A stretch of 64,000 nucleotides of DNA from Haliscomenobacter sp. (GTDB taxonomy: Bacteria > Bacteroidota > Bacteroidia > Chitinophagales > Saprospiraceae). A program made the position numbers and the translations under genes. The stretch is taken from NCBI GenBank assembly GCA_016713275.1, contig JADJPL010000001.1, positions 803,001-867,000 of the forward strand, in the 5' to 3' direction. The notes beneath the pieces are model-generated. The model ran no database searches. It was not told where the DNA came from and worked only from the letters and a program-made list of their open reading frames with translations. This document shows positions 8,560 to 16,815 of the stretch, piece by piece (position 1 is the stretch's first letter; every line of letters starts with the position of its first letter).

Positions 8560-8828
8560 ACGAAGTAAAAAAAGGTTCAACGTCCTGGGTTCGGGACGAT
8601 TGTACCCATTTAACGTGCGAGTGTACGCAAAAAACGGCAGGTTTTGAAATTTTATTTGGGAATATCAGGGGTTGCAGGCGATATTTTTGGCTGTTCTTCC
8701 TTGCGGCGCGATAAGGAGAAAGGAGATTATAGGATATTGTTTCTAAGTATTTGGCAATCAACAGGTCGGCTTTTATTTAATCCGGGTAAAAAAAGCAAAT
8801 TTCCTTTTCGTAAACTGTTTAAAGTATA
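8560..8828. other. Intergenic region between array 1 and the atpB promoter
   Basis: About 270 bp between the divergent nadB and atpB genes. The stretch is AT-richer than its surroundings. I see no clear nadB promoter, no open frame with coding character and no RNA gene. Confidence 0.4.
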
Positions 8829-8836
8829 TACCTTTG
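8808..8836 (+). promoter_or_regulatory. Candidate promoter of the ATP synthase operon
   Basis: TACCTTTG at 8829-8836 matches the Bacteroidota -7 element exactly. The -33 position, 18 nt upstream (8808-8810), is TCG, only two of three bases of TTG. The predicted start is near 8843, which leaves the ATG at 8876 as the best start of atpB. Confidence 0.5.
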
Positions 8837-8875
8837 CACCGGTTTATGAAAAACGAAACATATAGAAAGCTATAT

Positions 8876-10045
8876 ATGAAATTACGGGCGCTTTTTTCCT
8901 TTCTGTTCTTTCTAGGGCTTTCGGCCATCCCCGCTTATGCCAGCGAGAAAGCGGAGCCGGAAAAACCGTATATCGACTATGTGATGGAACACATTGCCGA
9001 TGCCAACGAGTTCCACCTCTTTGGCAGCGTACATATTCCGCTTCCCTGCATTTTATATTCCCAAGACGGCGGACTGAAGGTGTTTATGTCCAGTGCGTTT
9101 GAACACGGGCATCGGGTGGTGGACAGCTATGTGCTCGACCACGGGGACGTGAAGCGCATCAAAGGGTGGAACGAAAGCATGCACCTGGAGCATATCGACT
9201 CTACGGTAGCCAAGGCAAACCCCGATGGGGGGAAAGGGCTGCTGTATTTTGCCTATCATCACGGAGAAGCGTACGCGCTGGAAAAGCCATCGACGCTGCT
9301 GAAATTATCGTCCTGGTACGACTTTTCCATTTCGAAGAACGTATTTTCCATGCTGGTGGCGGTGGTTCTGATGTTTGTCATCTTCCTCAGCGTGCGCCGC
9401 GCGTATGCGACGCGGGAGGGGCAGGCGCCACGTGGCCTGCAGTCGTTCATGGAAACGATCTTTACCTTCATGCGCGACGAGGTGGTTCGTCCGAATATCG
9501 GCCCTAAGTACGAGCGGTACTTGCCGTTTGTCATGTCGCTCTTCTTTTTTATCCTTTTTTGCAATTTGTTGGGGCTGATCCCGATCTTTCCCGGTAGCGC
9601 CAACATTACGGGAAACCTGGCGACCACCATGGCGCTGGCGGTGTTCACGCTGCTGGTGGTAACCTTTAGCGGCAATAAGCATTACTGGCAGCACATTTTC
9701 TGGATGCCGGGCGTTCCGGTGCCGATCCGTTTCCTGCTGGCGCCCATAGAGTTTGCGAGTATTTTTATCAAGCCCTTCACCTTGCTGATCCGTCTTTTTG
9801 CCAACATTACGGCAGGGCACGTGATTATTTTGTGTTTGGTGGGCATGGTGTTTATCCTGGGAGACAATGGCCGCAACCTGGGCGGCGCGATTGGGGGCGG
9901 AGTACTGGCTACGTTGTTCGTGGTCGTCATGAACCTGCTGGAGTTGTTTGTCGCTTTCCTCCAGGCCTTCATTTTTGCGTTGCTTACTTCCTTGTATATC
10001 GGCTCGGCTATTGAAGAACATCACCACGAGGAAGCGCACCACTAA
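8876..10045 (+). CDS. atpB: F-type ATP synthase subunit a
   Basis: A 389-residue membrane subunit that forms the proton half-channels next to the c-ring. The start used gives a clear signal peptide (KLRALFSFLFFLGLSAIPAYA), followed by a periplasmic domain of about 120 residues that is usual in Bacteroidota but absent in E. coli. The membrane part begins near residue 160. The essential arginine lies in LLIRLFANITAGH, and the last helices end in a His-rich tail (EEHHHEEAHH). The frame is open from 8834, but that lies at the promoter. It is the first gene of atpBEFHAG; no atpI was seen upstream. Confidence 0.93.
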   Translation: MKLRALFSFLFFLGLSAIPAYASEKAEPEKPYIDYVMEHIADANEFHLFGSVHIPLPCILYSQDGGLKVFMSSAFEHGHRVVDSYVLDHGDVKRIKGWNESMHLEHIDSTVAKANPDGGKGLLYFAYHHGEAYALEKPSTLLKLSSWYDFSISKNVFSMLVAVVLMFVIFLSVRRAYATREGQAPRGLQSFMETIFTFMRDEVVRPNIGPKYERYLPFVMSLFFFILFCNLLGLIPIFPGSANITGNLATTMALAVFTLLVVTFSGNKHYWQHIFWMPGVPVPIRFLLAPIEFASIFIKPFTLLIRLFANITAGHVIILCLVGMVFILGDNGRNLGGAIGGGVLATLFVVVMNLLELFVAFLQAFIFALLTSLYIGSAIEEHHHEEAHH

Positions 10046-10100
10046 GACAAGCCGGGCGTTATTGAATTTGATTATTTATAACCATTATAATTTTTCGATC

Positions 10101-10304
10101 ATGACTGGAACGTTAGCAGCTGTAGGCGCAGGTCTGGCCGTACTTGGCGCAGGTTTGGGCATCGGCCAGATTGGCGGTCGCGCCATGGAGGCCATTGCTC
10201 GCCAGCCGGAAGTATCCGGCGACATTCGCACCACGATGATTATCGCAGCAGCCCTTATCGAAGGCGCCGCTCTGTTCGCCATCGTAGGCGCGTTTTTCTT
10301 CTAA
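10101..10304 (+). CDS. atpE: F-type ATP synthase subunit c
   Basis: A 67-residue two-helix protein that forms the rotating c-ring. Helix 1 is Gly/Ala-rich (GAGLAVLGAGLGIGQIGG), the loop is ARQPE, and helix 2 has the ion-carrying glutamate in AALIEGAALFAIVG. The residue after this Glu is Gly rather than Ser or Thr, which argues for proton rather than sodium coupling; this is inference. The ATG at 10101 gives the standard length; the longer open frame upstream overlaps atpB and is rejected. A strong hairpin follows the gene at 10338-10360. Confidence 0.95.
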   Translation: MTGTLAAVGAGLAVLGAGLGIGQIGGRAMEAIARQPEVSGDIRTTMIIAAALIEGAALFAIVGAFFF

Positions 10305-10337
10305 TCGAAGCGCACACAGCAACAACGAAAAGGAAAT

Positions 10338-10360
10338 CCGCCCGGCGGTTGGCCGGGCGG
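10338..10360 (+). other. GC-rich hairpin between atpE and atpF
   Basis: CCGCCCGGC (10338-10346) and GCCGGGCGG (10352-10360) form a perfect 9-bp stem with a 5-nt loop. No U-run follows at once; a TTATTTTTT run comes about 16 nt later. It could stabilise or end part of the transcripts after atpE, helping to make more c subunit than b subunit. That role is inference. Confidence 0.6.
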
Positions 10361-10406
10361 CTCCCAAAAAGTCAATTATTTTTTGCCAATAAAACCGGAA
10401 ATAACC

Positions 10407-10922
10407 ATGATTTTTCTGGCCTCTGAATTTTCACCCATCCTCCCTGAATTTGGGATTTTCTTCTGGACGATGTTCATTTTCCTCATCGTCTGGGCTGGCC
10501 TGGGGACTTTTGCCTTCAAACCGATCCAGCGCGCCCTCAAAAAGCGGGAGGAAGACATCCAGAGTTCCCTCGATCAAGCCAAACGCGCCCGCGAAGAAAT
10601 GGCCCAGCTCCAGGCAACCAATGAACAACTGTTAAAGCAAGCTCAGGAAGAGCGCGTTGCCATCCTCAAGGAAGCTAAGGAAGCAAAGGAAAATATCATC
10701 AAAGAGTCCAAGGAAAAGGCCAAGGAGGAAGCTCAAAAGATCGTCGTGGCCGCCAAAGCTGATATCGAGCACATGAAGCTGGAGGTGATGACCAACATCA
10801 AGAACGAGGTGGGCGCGATGGCCATCGCCATCGCGGAAAAACTGCTGATCGGCCAGCTGAAGGATAAAGCCAACCAGGAATCCCTGGCCCAAAAGATGGT
10901 GGATGATTTTAAACTGAACTAA
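10407..10922 (+). CDS. atpF: F-type ATP synthase subunit b
   Basis: A 171-residue subunit of the peripheral stalk. It has one N-terminal membrane helix (about residues 14-32, FFWTMFIFLIVWAGLGTFAF) and then a long charged helix (about 40-165) suited to coiled-coil dimerisation and contact with the delta subunit. The ATG at 10407 is preferred over a TTG eight codons upstream. It lies 38 nt before atpH. Confidence 0.92.
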   Translation: MIFLASEFSPILPEFGIFFWTMFIFLIVWAGLGTFAFKPIQRALKKREEDIQSSLDQAKRAREEMAQLQATNEQLLKQAQEERVAILKEAKEAKENIIKESKEKAKEEAQKIVVAAKADIEHMKLEVMTNIKNEVGAMAIAIAEKLLIGQLKDKANQESLAQKMVDDFKLN

Positions 10923-10959
10923 TCAGAGCCTCCTTGTTGCCCACTAAAAAACCAGGCAA

Positions 10960-11532
10960 ATGTCTATAAAACGAGTTGCTTCCCGTTATGCCAAATCCCT
11001 GATCGACCTGGCCGTTGAACAAAACCGGCTGGAGCGGATTAAGGAAGACGTGGAGGCCATCCAGAAGCTGATCCGCGAAAGCAAAGATTTTGTCAATTTC
11101 CTCAAGAGCCCGGTAATCCAACATTCCCGCAAACGCTCCATTCTGGAGGCCATGTTCAGCGGTAAACTGGACGAACTCACGTTGAAGTTCATGATTATCC
11201 TGACGACGAAACAACGGGAGGCGTATTTGGTGGATATTGCCGGCGAATTTATGGATCAGTACCGCGCGATCAAACATATCTCGATCGTCCGGATCATTTC
11301 GGCTTCGGAATTAACGCCCGGGCAGCTGGCTGATCTGCAAAAGAAGATCGAGGTCAGCAAGATTGGGTTTGAACATGTGGAATTCACCGTTAAAGGGGAC
11401 CCCTCCCTGGTCGGCGGGTTTATCGTTGAGGTGGACGATATGGTCTACGACGCGAGCCTGAAGCACCAACTGGCAGGGTTGGAGAAAGAATTCGCCACCA
11501 ACTTGTACGAGTCGAAAATTGTTGCCCGCTAA
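10960..11532 (+). CDS. atpH: F-type ATP synthase subunit delta
   Basis: A 190-residue soluble subunit that links the b stalk to the top of F1. The N-terminal helical domain (KRVASRYAKSLIDLAVEQN) and the C-terminal beta motif (DPSLVGGFIVEVDD) are both typical of the OSCP/delta family, and the length is normal. It lies between atpF and atpA in the usual order. Confidence 0.93.
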   Translation: MSIKRVASRYAKSLIDLAVEQNRLERIKEDVEAIQKLIRESKDFVNFLKSPVIQHSRKRSILEAMFSGKLDELTLKFMIILTTKQREAYLVDIAGEFMDQYRAIKHISIVRIISASELTPGQLADLQKKIEVSKIGFEHVEFTVKGDPSLVGGFIVEVDDMVYDASLKHQLAGLEKEFATNLYESKIVAR

Positions 11533-11608
11533 CCATGCGGGCTTGTTCATATTCGTGATCCAATCCTATCGTAAACCAGCCCCTGAGCGGGGATAAAATT
11601 TTAGCCTT

Positions 11609-13213
11609 ATGGTTGATGTGAGACCTGAAGAGATATCGCAAATCCTCAAACAGCAAATCTCGGGCTTTAGCAACACGGCAGAACTCGAGGAGTACGGCAC
11701 CGTCCTTCAGGTGGGCGACGGTATTGCCCGCGTCTACGGGCTGAATAACTCCCAGTCGGGCGAGTTGGTGGAGTTCGAAACGGGGGTGCAGGCCATCGTT
11801 CTGAACCTCGAAGAAGACAACGTCGGGGTCGTATTGATGGGCCCTAGCGACAATATCCGGGAAGGCTCGCGCGTACACCGCACCGGCCGTATCGCTTCTA
11901 TCGAAGTAGGCGAAGGGTTCGTGGGTCGCGTAGTCAATCCGCTTGGCCAACCGATCGATGGCCGCGGCCCGATCGAGGGGATCAAATACGAAATGCCGCT
12001 GGAGCGCAAAGCCCCTGGGGTCATCTATCGCCAGCCTGTGTCCGAACCGCTCCAAACCGGGATCAAAGCTATCGATGCGATGATTCCCGTTGGCCGCGGC
12101 CAGCGCGAGTTGATCATCGGCGACCGCCAAACCGGCAAGACGGCTATCGCGATTGACACCATCATCAACCAGCGCGAATTTTTCGAAGCGGGCAAACCCG
12201 TGTATTGCATCTATGTTTCGATTGGACAAAAGGCTTCTACAACGGCTCAGGTAGCCCGCACGCTCCAGGAGTATGGCGCTATGGATTACACGGTCATTGT
12301 ATCGGCTTCGGCTTCCGACCCGGCGCCTTTGCAGTTCTTTGCACCTTTTGCCGGAGCGGCGATCGGCGAATTTTTCCGCGATACGGGCCGCCCCGCTCTG
12401 ATCGTTTACGACGATCTTTCCAAACAGGCCGTTGCCTACCGCGAGGTTTCCCTTTTGCTTCGCCGTCCTCCCGGCCGCGAAGCTTATCCGGGCGACGTAT
12501 TCTACCTGCACTCCCGTTTGCTGGAGCGCGCTGCAAAGATCATTTCTAACGACGATATCGCCCGCAATATGAACGACCTCCCGGTTTCCCTTAAGGATGC
12601 CCGGGACCAGCAAGGACAATCCATCATCAAAGGCGGCGGCTCTCTGACGGCGCTGCCCATCATCGAAACCCAGGCAGGCGACGTTTCCGCCTATATCCCG
12701 ACCAACGTAATCTCCATTACCGACGGGCAGATCTTCCTGGAGTCCAACCTCTTCAATGCCGGTATCCGCCCCGCCATCAACGTCGGGATCTCCGTATCCC
12801 GGGTAGGGGGGAACGCCCAGATCAAGTCCATGAAGAAAGTAGCGGGTACGTTGAAGCTGGATCAGGCGCAGTACCGGGAATTGGAAGCGTTCTCCAAGTT
12901 CGGTTCCGACCTGGATGCCGCTACCCTGGCCGTTCTGGACAAAGGCAAACGCAACGTGGAAATCCTCAAGCAGCCCCAATATTCTCCGGTTTCCGTAGAA
13001 AAACAGGTGGCTATCATCTTCCTGGGTACCAGCGGCTTGCTCAAGGATATTCCCGTGAACCGGGTGCACGATTTTGAACTCGCTTTCCTCACTACCCTGG
13101 AACATCGCTTCCCTCAGGTGCTGGAAAACTTCAAAGCCGGTAAACTGGATAAAGAAGACACCGATCAGCTCCGCAGTTTGGCGTCTGAGTTGGCCGGTAC
13201 ATTTAAAAAATAG
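11609..13213 (+). CDS. atpA: F-type ATP synthase subunit alpha
   Basis: A 534-residue non-catalytic nucleotide-binding subunit of F1. It has the N-terminal beta-barrel (about 30-95), the Walker A motif GDRQTGKT at about residues 171-178, the ALIVYDDLSKQA strand of Walker B, and the alpha-type segment SLLLRRPPGREAYPGDVFYLHSR (shown here by its start SLLLRRPPGREAYPGD). The C-terminal helical domain is complete. A long frame on the opposite strand over this gene is an antisense shadow. Confidence 0.96.
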   Translation: MVDVRPEEISQILKQQISGFSNTAELEEYGTVLQVGDGIARVYGLNNSQSGELVEFETGVQAIVLNLEEDNVGVVLMGPSDNIREGSRVHRTGRIASIEVGEGFVGRVVNPLGQPIDGRGPIEGIKYEMPLERKAPGVIYRQPVSEPLQTGIKAIDAMIPVGRGQRELIIGDRQTGKTAIAIDTIINQREFFEAGKPVYCIYVSIGQKASTTAQVARTLQEYGAMDYTVIVSASASDPAPLQFFAPFAGAAIGEFFRDTGRPALIVYDDLSKQAVAYREVSLLLRRPPGREAYPGDVFYLHSRLLERAAKIISNDDIARNMNDLPVSLKDARDQQGQSIIKGGGSLTALPIIETQAGDVSAYIPTNVISITDGQIFLESNLFNAGIRPAINVGISVSRVGGNAQIKSMKKVAGTLKLDQAQYRELEAFSKFGSDLDAATLAVLDKGKRNVEILKQPQYSPVSVEKQVAIIFLGTSGLLKDIPVNRVHDFELAFLTTLEHRFPQVLENFKAGKLDKEDTDQLRSLASELAGTFKK

Positions 13214-13226
13214 TCAAATTGACCAT

Positions 13227-13270
13227 GCGGCGTTGCCGGGCGCAGGGCAAACCAGGCACGGCAACGCCGC
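13227..13270 (+). other. Hairpin between atpA and atpG
   Basis: GCGGCGTTGCCG (13227-13238) and CGGCAACGCCGC (13259-13270) form a perfect 12-bp stem with a 20-nt loop, filling the 74-nt gap between atpA and atpG. Only three T follow, so full termination is unlikely. It may be an mRNA processing or stability element. Confidence 0.6.
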
Positions 13271-13287
13271 TTTAGCATTCAATTCCG

Positions 13288-14190
13288 ATGGCAGCTAATT
13301 TAAAAGAGGTACGCGAACGCATCCGCTCGGTGGTCAACACCCAGCAAATCACCAAGGCGATGAAAATGGTCTCGGCGGCTAAATTGCGCCGGGCACAGCA
13401 GGCTATTTTACAGATGCGCCCGTATGCGGAGAAGCAAAACCATATGCTGCGCAATATCCTTTCCAATTTGGAAGGAGAAACCTCTTCGGTATACGGACAG
13501 GTGCGCCCTGTAGAGCGGGCTTGCCTGGTGGTGATTACCTCCAACCGGGGGCTTTGCGGCGCCTTCAACACCAACGTGCAAAAAGTCGCGGTGGCTGCTA
13601 TCCAGAAAAAATTTGCGCCTGTTCGCGCCAAGGGCAACCTCGATATCTTGTGCATCGGCAAGCGGGGATATGAGTTCTTCCGCAAACGCTACCCGGATTG
13701 CAACATCATTACCGACTACGTGCACCTGTTCAACGACTTGAGCTTCGACCACGTTTCCCAGGTTGCAGAACGCCTCATGACTGCTTTTGAGAAAAAAGAA
13801 TACGACCACATTGATGTTGCCTACGGCCGGTTCAAAAACGCGGGCGTTCAATACGCGGAAACCGAACAATTCCTCCCGGTCCTCCCAATGTCTACCGACG
13901 GCGCCAAAACAGCCTCCCTTCGCGCCAACTACCTCTTTGAGCCCGATATGGCCACCCTCCTGGAGTACCTGATTCCAAGCATCCTGAAGACCCAGTTCTT
14001 CAAGTTTAATCTCGACACCCATGCTTCGGAACACGGCGCCCGGATGACGGCGATGGATAAGGCCACGGAGAACGCCAGCGAGATCTTGCGCGACCTGCGG
14101 ATCAGTTACAACAAAGCGCGCCAGGAATCCATCACCAAGGAGATCCTGGAGATCGTGGGCGGCGCGGCAGCGCTTTCCAGTGGCGATTAA
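13288..14190 (+). CDS. atpG: F-type ATP synthase subunit gamma
   Basis: A 300-residue central-shaft subunit. The N-terminal helix (EVRERIRSVVNTQQITKAMKMVSA) and the C-terminal helix (MTAMDKATENASEILRDL, then ITKEILEIVGGAAAL) that enter the alpha3-beta3 head are both well kept. The internal SNRGLCGAFN segment is diagnostic. It is the last ATP synthase gene here: beta (atpD) and epsilon (atpC) are absent, as is usual in Bacteroidota, where they form a separate unit. Confidence 0.95.
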   Translation: MAANLKEVRERIRSVVNTQQITKAMKMVSAAKLRRAQQAILQMRPYAEKQNHMLRNILSNLEGETSSVYGQVRPVERACLVVITSNRGLCGAFNTNVQKVAVAAIQKKFAPVRAKGNLDILCIGKRGYEFFRKRYPDCNIITDYVHLFNDLSFDHVSQVAERLMTAFEKKEYDHIDVAYGRFKNAGVQYAETEQFLPVLPMSTDGAKTASLRANYLFEPDMATLLEYLIPSILKTQFFKFNLDTHASEHGARMTAMDKATENASEILRDLRISYNKARQESITKEILEIVGGAAALSSGD

Positions 14191-14767
14191 CCCCGTTGTT
14201 TTTCAGGAGAGCGGGGTGTCGTTTGTCTTTAACCAGAATTGGCTCGTTCGTTCCTACGACACACATACCTATTTTCAAGGCCTTAGCGGCGCAGGCCTCA
14301 AGGGCGTGGATTTCCTTGGGGTACACAACCGGGATCACCTTGTATTGATGGAGGTGAAAAACTACCTTCCCGATCCGGCTGGCCGACGCAACCGGCAGAT
14401 CGCCCAACGCCTGGCTGCCCCGGAAGCTATCGGAGTTTCGATAGCCTCTAAAATGCGCGATACGCTCCGCGCCATCGACCTGATTCACCGCTACTTTCAA
14501 ACCCGATTCGGTTACCGCCTGGCCTATCCTTTCCTGCCCTGGATGAAACAGGCTACTCCGGAGTGGTATTTCTGGACCAACGCACGGAAACTGATGGATA
14601 CCCGGGTGTCGATGATTTGCTGGATGCAGTTGGAAGCGGATCATGCCCATTTGGCGTCTTTGATTCAGGACGTAGCGAACCGGGAAGTGGAAGGCCGCAA
14701 CCTTCATATCGACATTCTTCCGTTTTCCCAAAACCCATTTGAACCGGATTTACAGATCAGGGTCTGA
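14180..14767 (+). CDS. Hypothetical protein with a PD-(D/E)XK nuclease-like motif
   Basis: A 195-residue protein that probably starts at the GTG overlapping the last 11 nt of atpG; no other good start is seen before the core motif. It has no signal peptide or membrane helix. The segment KGVDFLGVHNRDHLVLMEVKNY has the spacing of a PD-(D/E)XK core, an Asp in one strand and E-x-K in the next (key residues about Asp44 and EVK about 57-59). The middle and end, with RYFQTRFGYRLAYPF and many aromatics, are not familiar to me. The overlap suggests translational coupling to the ATP synthase operon. Function unknown. Confidence 0.65.
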   Translation: MAINPVVFQESGVSFVFNQNWLVRSYDTHTYFQGLSGAGLKGVDFLGVHNRDHLVLMEVKNYLPDPAGRRNRQIAQRLAAPEAIGVSIASKMRDTLRAIDLIHRYFQTRFGYRLAYPFLPWMKQATPEWYFWTNARKLMDTRVSMICWMQLEADHAHLASLIQDVANREVEGRNLHIDILPFSQNPFEPDLQIRV

Positions 14768-14771
14768 GAAC

Positions 14772-14802
14772 TTGTACGCGTCCGGTGTTTGTCCTATCTT
14801 TC
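14772..14802 (+). promoter_or_regulatory. Possible promoter of the nucleotidyltransferase gene
   Basis: TTG at 14772-14774, 20 nt spacer, TATCTTTC at 14795-14802 (7 of 8 to TAnnTTTG). The predicted start near 14809 precedes the ATG at 14827 and argues against the upstream ATG at 14785. Confidence 0.4.
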
Positions 14803-14826
14803 GAAAGTACTCAAATACGTGCTTTT

Positions 14827-15831
14827 ATGAAGGCGGTTATTCCGGTAGCAGGGGCGGGCATTCGTTTGCGCCCCTTAACGTATACGCAGCCCAAACCCTT
14901 GATCCCGGTGGCCGGAAAGCCTATCCTTTCGTTTATCATCGACCAGTTGATCGGCATCGGCATTCAGGAATTCGTTTTTGTGATCGGATATCTGGGCGAA
15001 AAAATTCGGGACTACGTGGAACACGCGTATCCCGAAATCCAAAAAGAATTTGTTCAGCAAGAGGAAAGACTAGGGTCTGCCCATGCCCTTTATATCGCCC
15101 GGGAATATTTTCGGGACGCCGAAGAGCTCATGATTTTTTTTGGCGACGCCATAATCGACATGGATTTTGAGCGGGTGCTCCGCGAGCCTACCTCTTGCCT
15201 GGGGGTGAAAAAAGTCCAGGACCCCAGAGAATACGGAGTGGTGGAATTCAGAGAAGATGGATTTGTCTCCAGGGTTATTGAAAAGCCCCGGATTCCCAAA
15301 TCCAATCTGGCTATGGTCGGATTTTATCGGATCAAGGAAGTGCCCATCCTCATCGAATCGCTGGAATTCAACGTAGCGAATAATATTCGCAGCGAAGGCG
15401 AATTTCCGCTGACGGACGCGCTGATGCGCATGATCGAAAAGAAAGTGGAATTCAGCACCGTTGAGGTAGATAACTGGTTCAATTGCGGAAAAAAGGAAGT
15501 GCTTCTGGAAGCCAATGCGATCTTGCTGGACCGGGAGGGCTACGCATCCTCCAACCTGCCTCCTTTCGACAATTCGATCATCATTCATCCGGTGAGTATA
15601 GGCAGCCAATGCGAGATCACGAACTCCATCATTGGCCCCCACGTGACGATTGGGGACAACGTCCAGATCAGCTATTCCATTGTAAAAGACTCCATCATCG
15701 GAAATTTCGCGTCCATCAAGGAGGTCATTCTGCAAAAATCCGTGGTAGGCAACGATGCCTCCATTACCGGCATGCGGCAAAGCCTGAATATCGGGGATAA
15801 TACCGAGATCGATTTCGGATCGCCAGGCTAG
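14827..15831 (+). CDS. Sugar-phosphate nucleotidyltransferase with left-handed beta-helix repeats
   Basis: A 334-residue enzyme of the RmlA/GlmU-like class that joins a sugar 1-phosphate to an NTP. The N-terminal signature is complete (KAVIPVAGAGIRLRPLTYTQ, then PKPLIPVAGKPIL), the GDAI and DNWFNCGK segments fit the catalytic fold, and the C-terminal 90 residues are hexapeptide-type repeats (IIHPVSIGSQCEI, IIGPHVTIGDNVQI). It resembles long glucose-1-phosphate thymidylyltransferases, but the sugar and nucleotide cannot be fixed. The stop codon shares a CTAG palindrome with the convergent flavin reductase gene. Confidence 0.88.
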   Translation: MKAVIPVAGAGIRLRPLTYTQPKPLIPVAGKPILSFIIDQLIGIGIQEFVFVIGYLGEKIRDYVEHAYPEIQKEFVQQEERLGSAHALYIAREYFRDAEELMIFFGDAIIDMDFERVLREPTSCLGVKKVQDPREYGVVEFREDGFVSRVIEKPRIPKSNLAMVGFYRIKEVPILIESLEFNVANNIRSEGEFPLTDALMRMIEKKVEFSTVEVDNWFNCGKKEVLLEANAILLDREGYASSNLPPFDNSIIIHPVSIGSQCEITNSIIGPHVTIGDNVQISYSIVKDSIIGNFASIKEVILQKSVVGNDASITGMRQSLNIGDNTEIDFGSPG

Positions 15832-16718
15832 CTCAGGGTTTGCTCTGCCAGCCAAACCAGGCTAAGAGCCCGCTCTGCCTGGTCCTTTTCCAATTCCAGA
15901 CGCGCTTCCTGGTGCAACCGTTCTACCGCGTTCCTGGCCGAAAGCATATCCTGTATCCGTTTTTCCTGACGAAGCGCTTCGAGGGCTTCCCCGGAAGGCA
16001 TTGCGGGCCTTCCCGCCAATTGCCCCAGTTCGTTGCCCGTAAGCACGTTGCTGTTGCGGGCGGATTCGGGCAGTTGGTCAAACCCGATTCCCACCGGAAG
16101 AAAGGGCTGCGCAATCGTGTACACGGCCTCCCCGCTGGCGCGGGCGTAAAACGCCCTCCCCATACGCCCCATCAGGTCGATCCGGTGCGGATCGATTTTC
16201 CCGTTCGAATCCAGCACACTTTCATCGATATGGATACGCAGGATTTCGCAAATAACCAGGTTGCCTGCGCCGCCTTTATCACCGAGAGGCATGATTTGCA
16301 AGACCTTGCATTCCATCTGTACCGGCGACTCCTTGACCCGAAAGGGGCGAACCAGATCCGACGCCAAGGGGGTTAACCCCGATTTAACAAACTCATCAAC
16401 CCCTTTGGCGAATTCTATACTGGCGACGGCCATTTGCCATACGATAGAATAAGGAACGACATTCACCACGACTTCCCGCACGGCTTCCACATTATGCAGC
16501 GTATCTTTAACGGCGTTGGTCGTTCCCTTGCGGTTGCTGGAAAAGACCAGGATGGGCGGGTTGGAACTAAACACATTGAAAAAACTATAGGGCGCCAGGT
16601 TGGGCTTTCCTTCTTCATCGATCGAGCTTACAAAGGCGATCGGCCGGGGGGCCACCGCGCTGACAAGAATTTGATGCAAATCAGGATGGGGGATCGATTT
16701 CGGATCAATGGTTTTCAT
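15828..16718 (-). CDS. Flavin reductase-like FMN-binding protein
   Basis: A 296-residue protein of the flavin reductase-like (DIM6/NTAB) family. The FMN-binding split barrel covers about residues 10-200: APRPIAFVSSIDEEGKPNLA, then NLAPYSFFNVFSSNPPILVF, and VVNVVPYSIVWQMA. The last 70 residues are a helical charged tail (about 225-296) that is longer than the basic family unit. No partner oxygenase is nearby. The physiological substrate is unknown. A TACTTTTG -7 match lies 29 nt upstream of the start. Confidence 0.85.
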   Translation of the reverse strand: MKTIDPKSIPHPDLHQILVSAVAPRPIAFVSSIDEEGKPNLAPYSFFNVFSSNPPILVFSSNRKGTTNAVKDTLHNVEAVREVVVNVVPYSIVWQMAVASIEFAKGVDEFVKSGLTPLASDLVRPFRVKESPVQMECKVLQIMPLGDKGGAGNLVICEILRIHIDESVLDSNGKIDPHRIDLMGRMGRAFYARASGEAVYTIAQPFLPVGIGFDQLPESARNSNVLTGNELGQLAGRPAMPSGEALEALRQEKRIQDMLSARNAVERLHQEARLELEKDQAERALSLVWLAEQTLS

Positions 16719-16746
16719 CAGAAGGTAAAAGAGTTTATTCTAACGG

Positions 16747-16754
16747 CAAAAGTA
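16747..16754 (-). promoter_or_regulatory. -7 element before the flavin reductase gene
   Basis: Read on the minus strand this is TACTTTTG, a full TAnnTTTG match 29 nt before the start codon. No TTG at the right distance was found. Confidence 0.4.
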
Positions 16755-16815
16755 ATCAACAATCGGCACTCTGGTTTCGTTTGGTTTTTGAATGCGTTAA
16801 AAAACAAAGGAACAT

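Noticed and set aside
8387..8761. N-terminal extension of nadB with His-Pro-Leu tripeptide repeats
   Set aside because: It is translation of the 9-bp array; the usual NadB start and FAD motif begin at the ATG at 8386.
11420..13105. A 561-codon open frame on the minus strand opposite atpA, and similar long frames opposite carB (19999-21843), sprA (35387-37348) and metH (55662-57518)
   Set aside because: They lie entirely over strongly conserved genes, have no family signatures and arise from GC-rich third codon positions of the sense gene.
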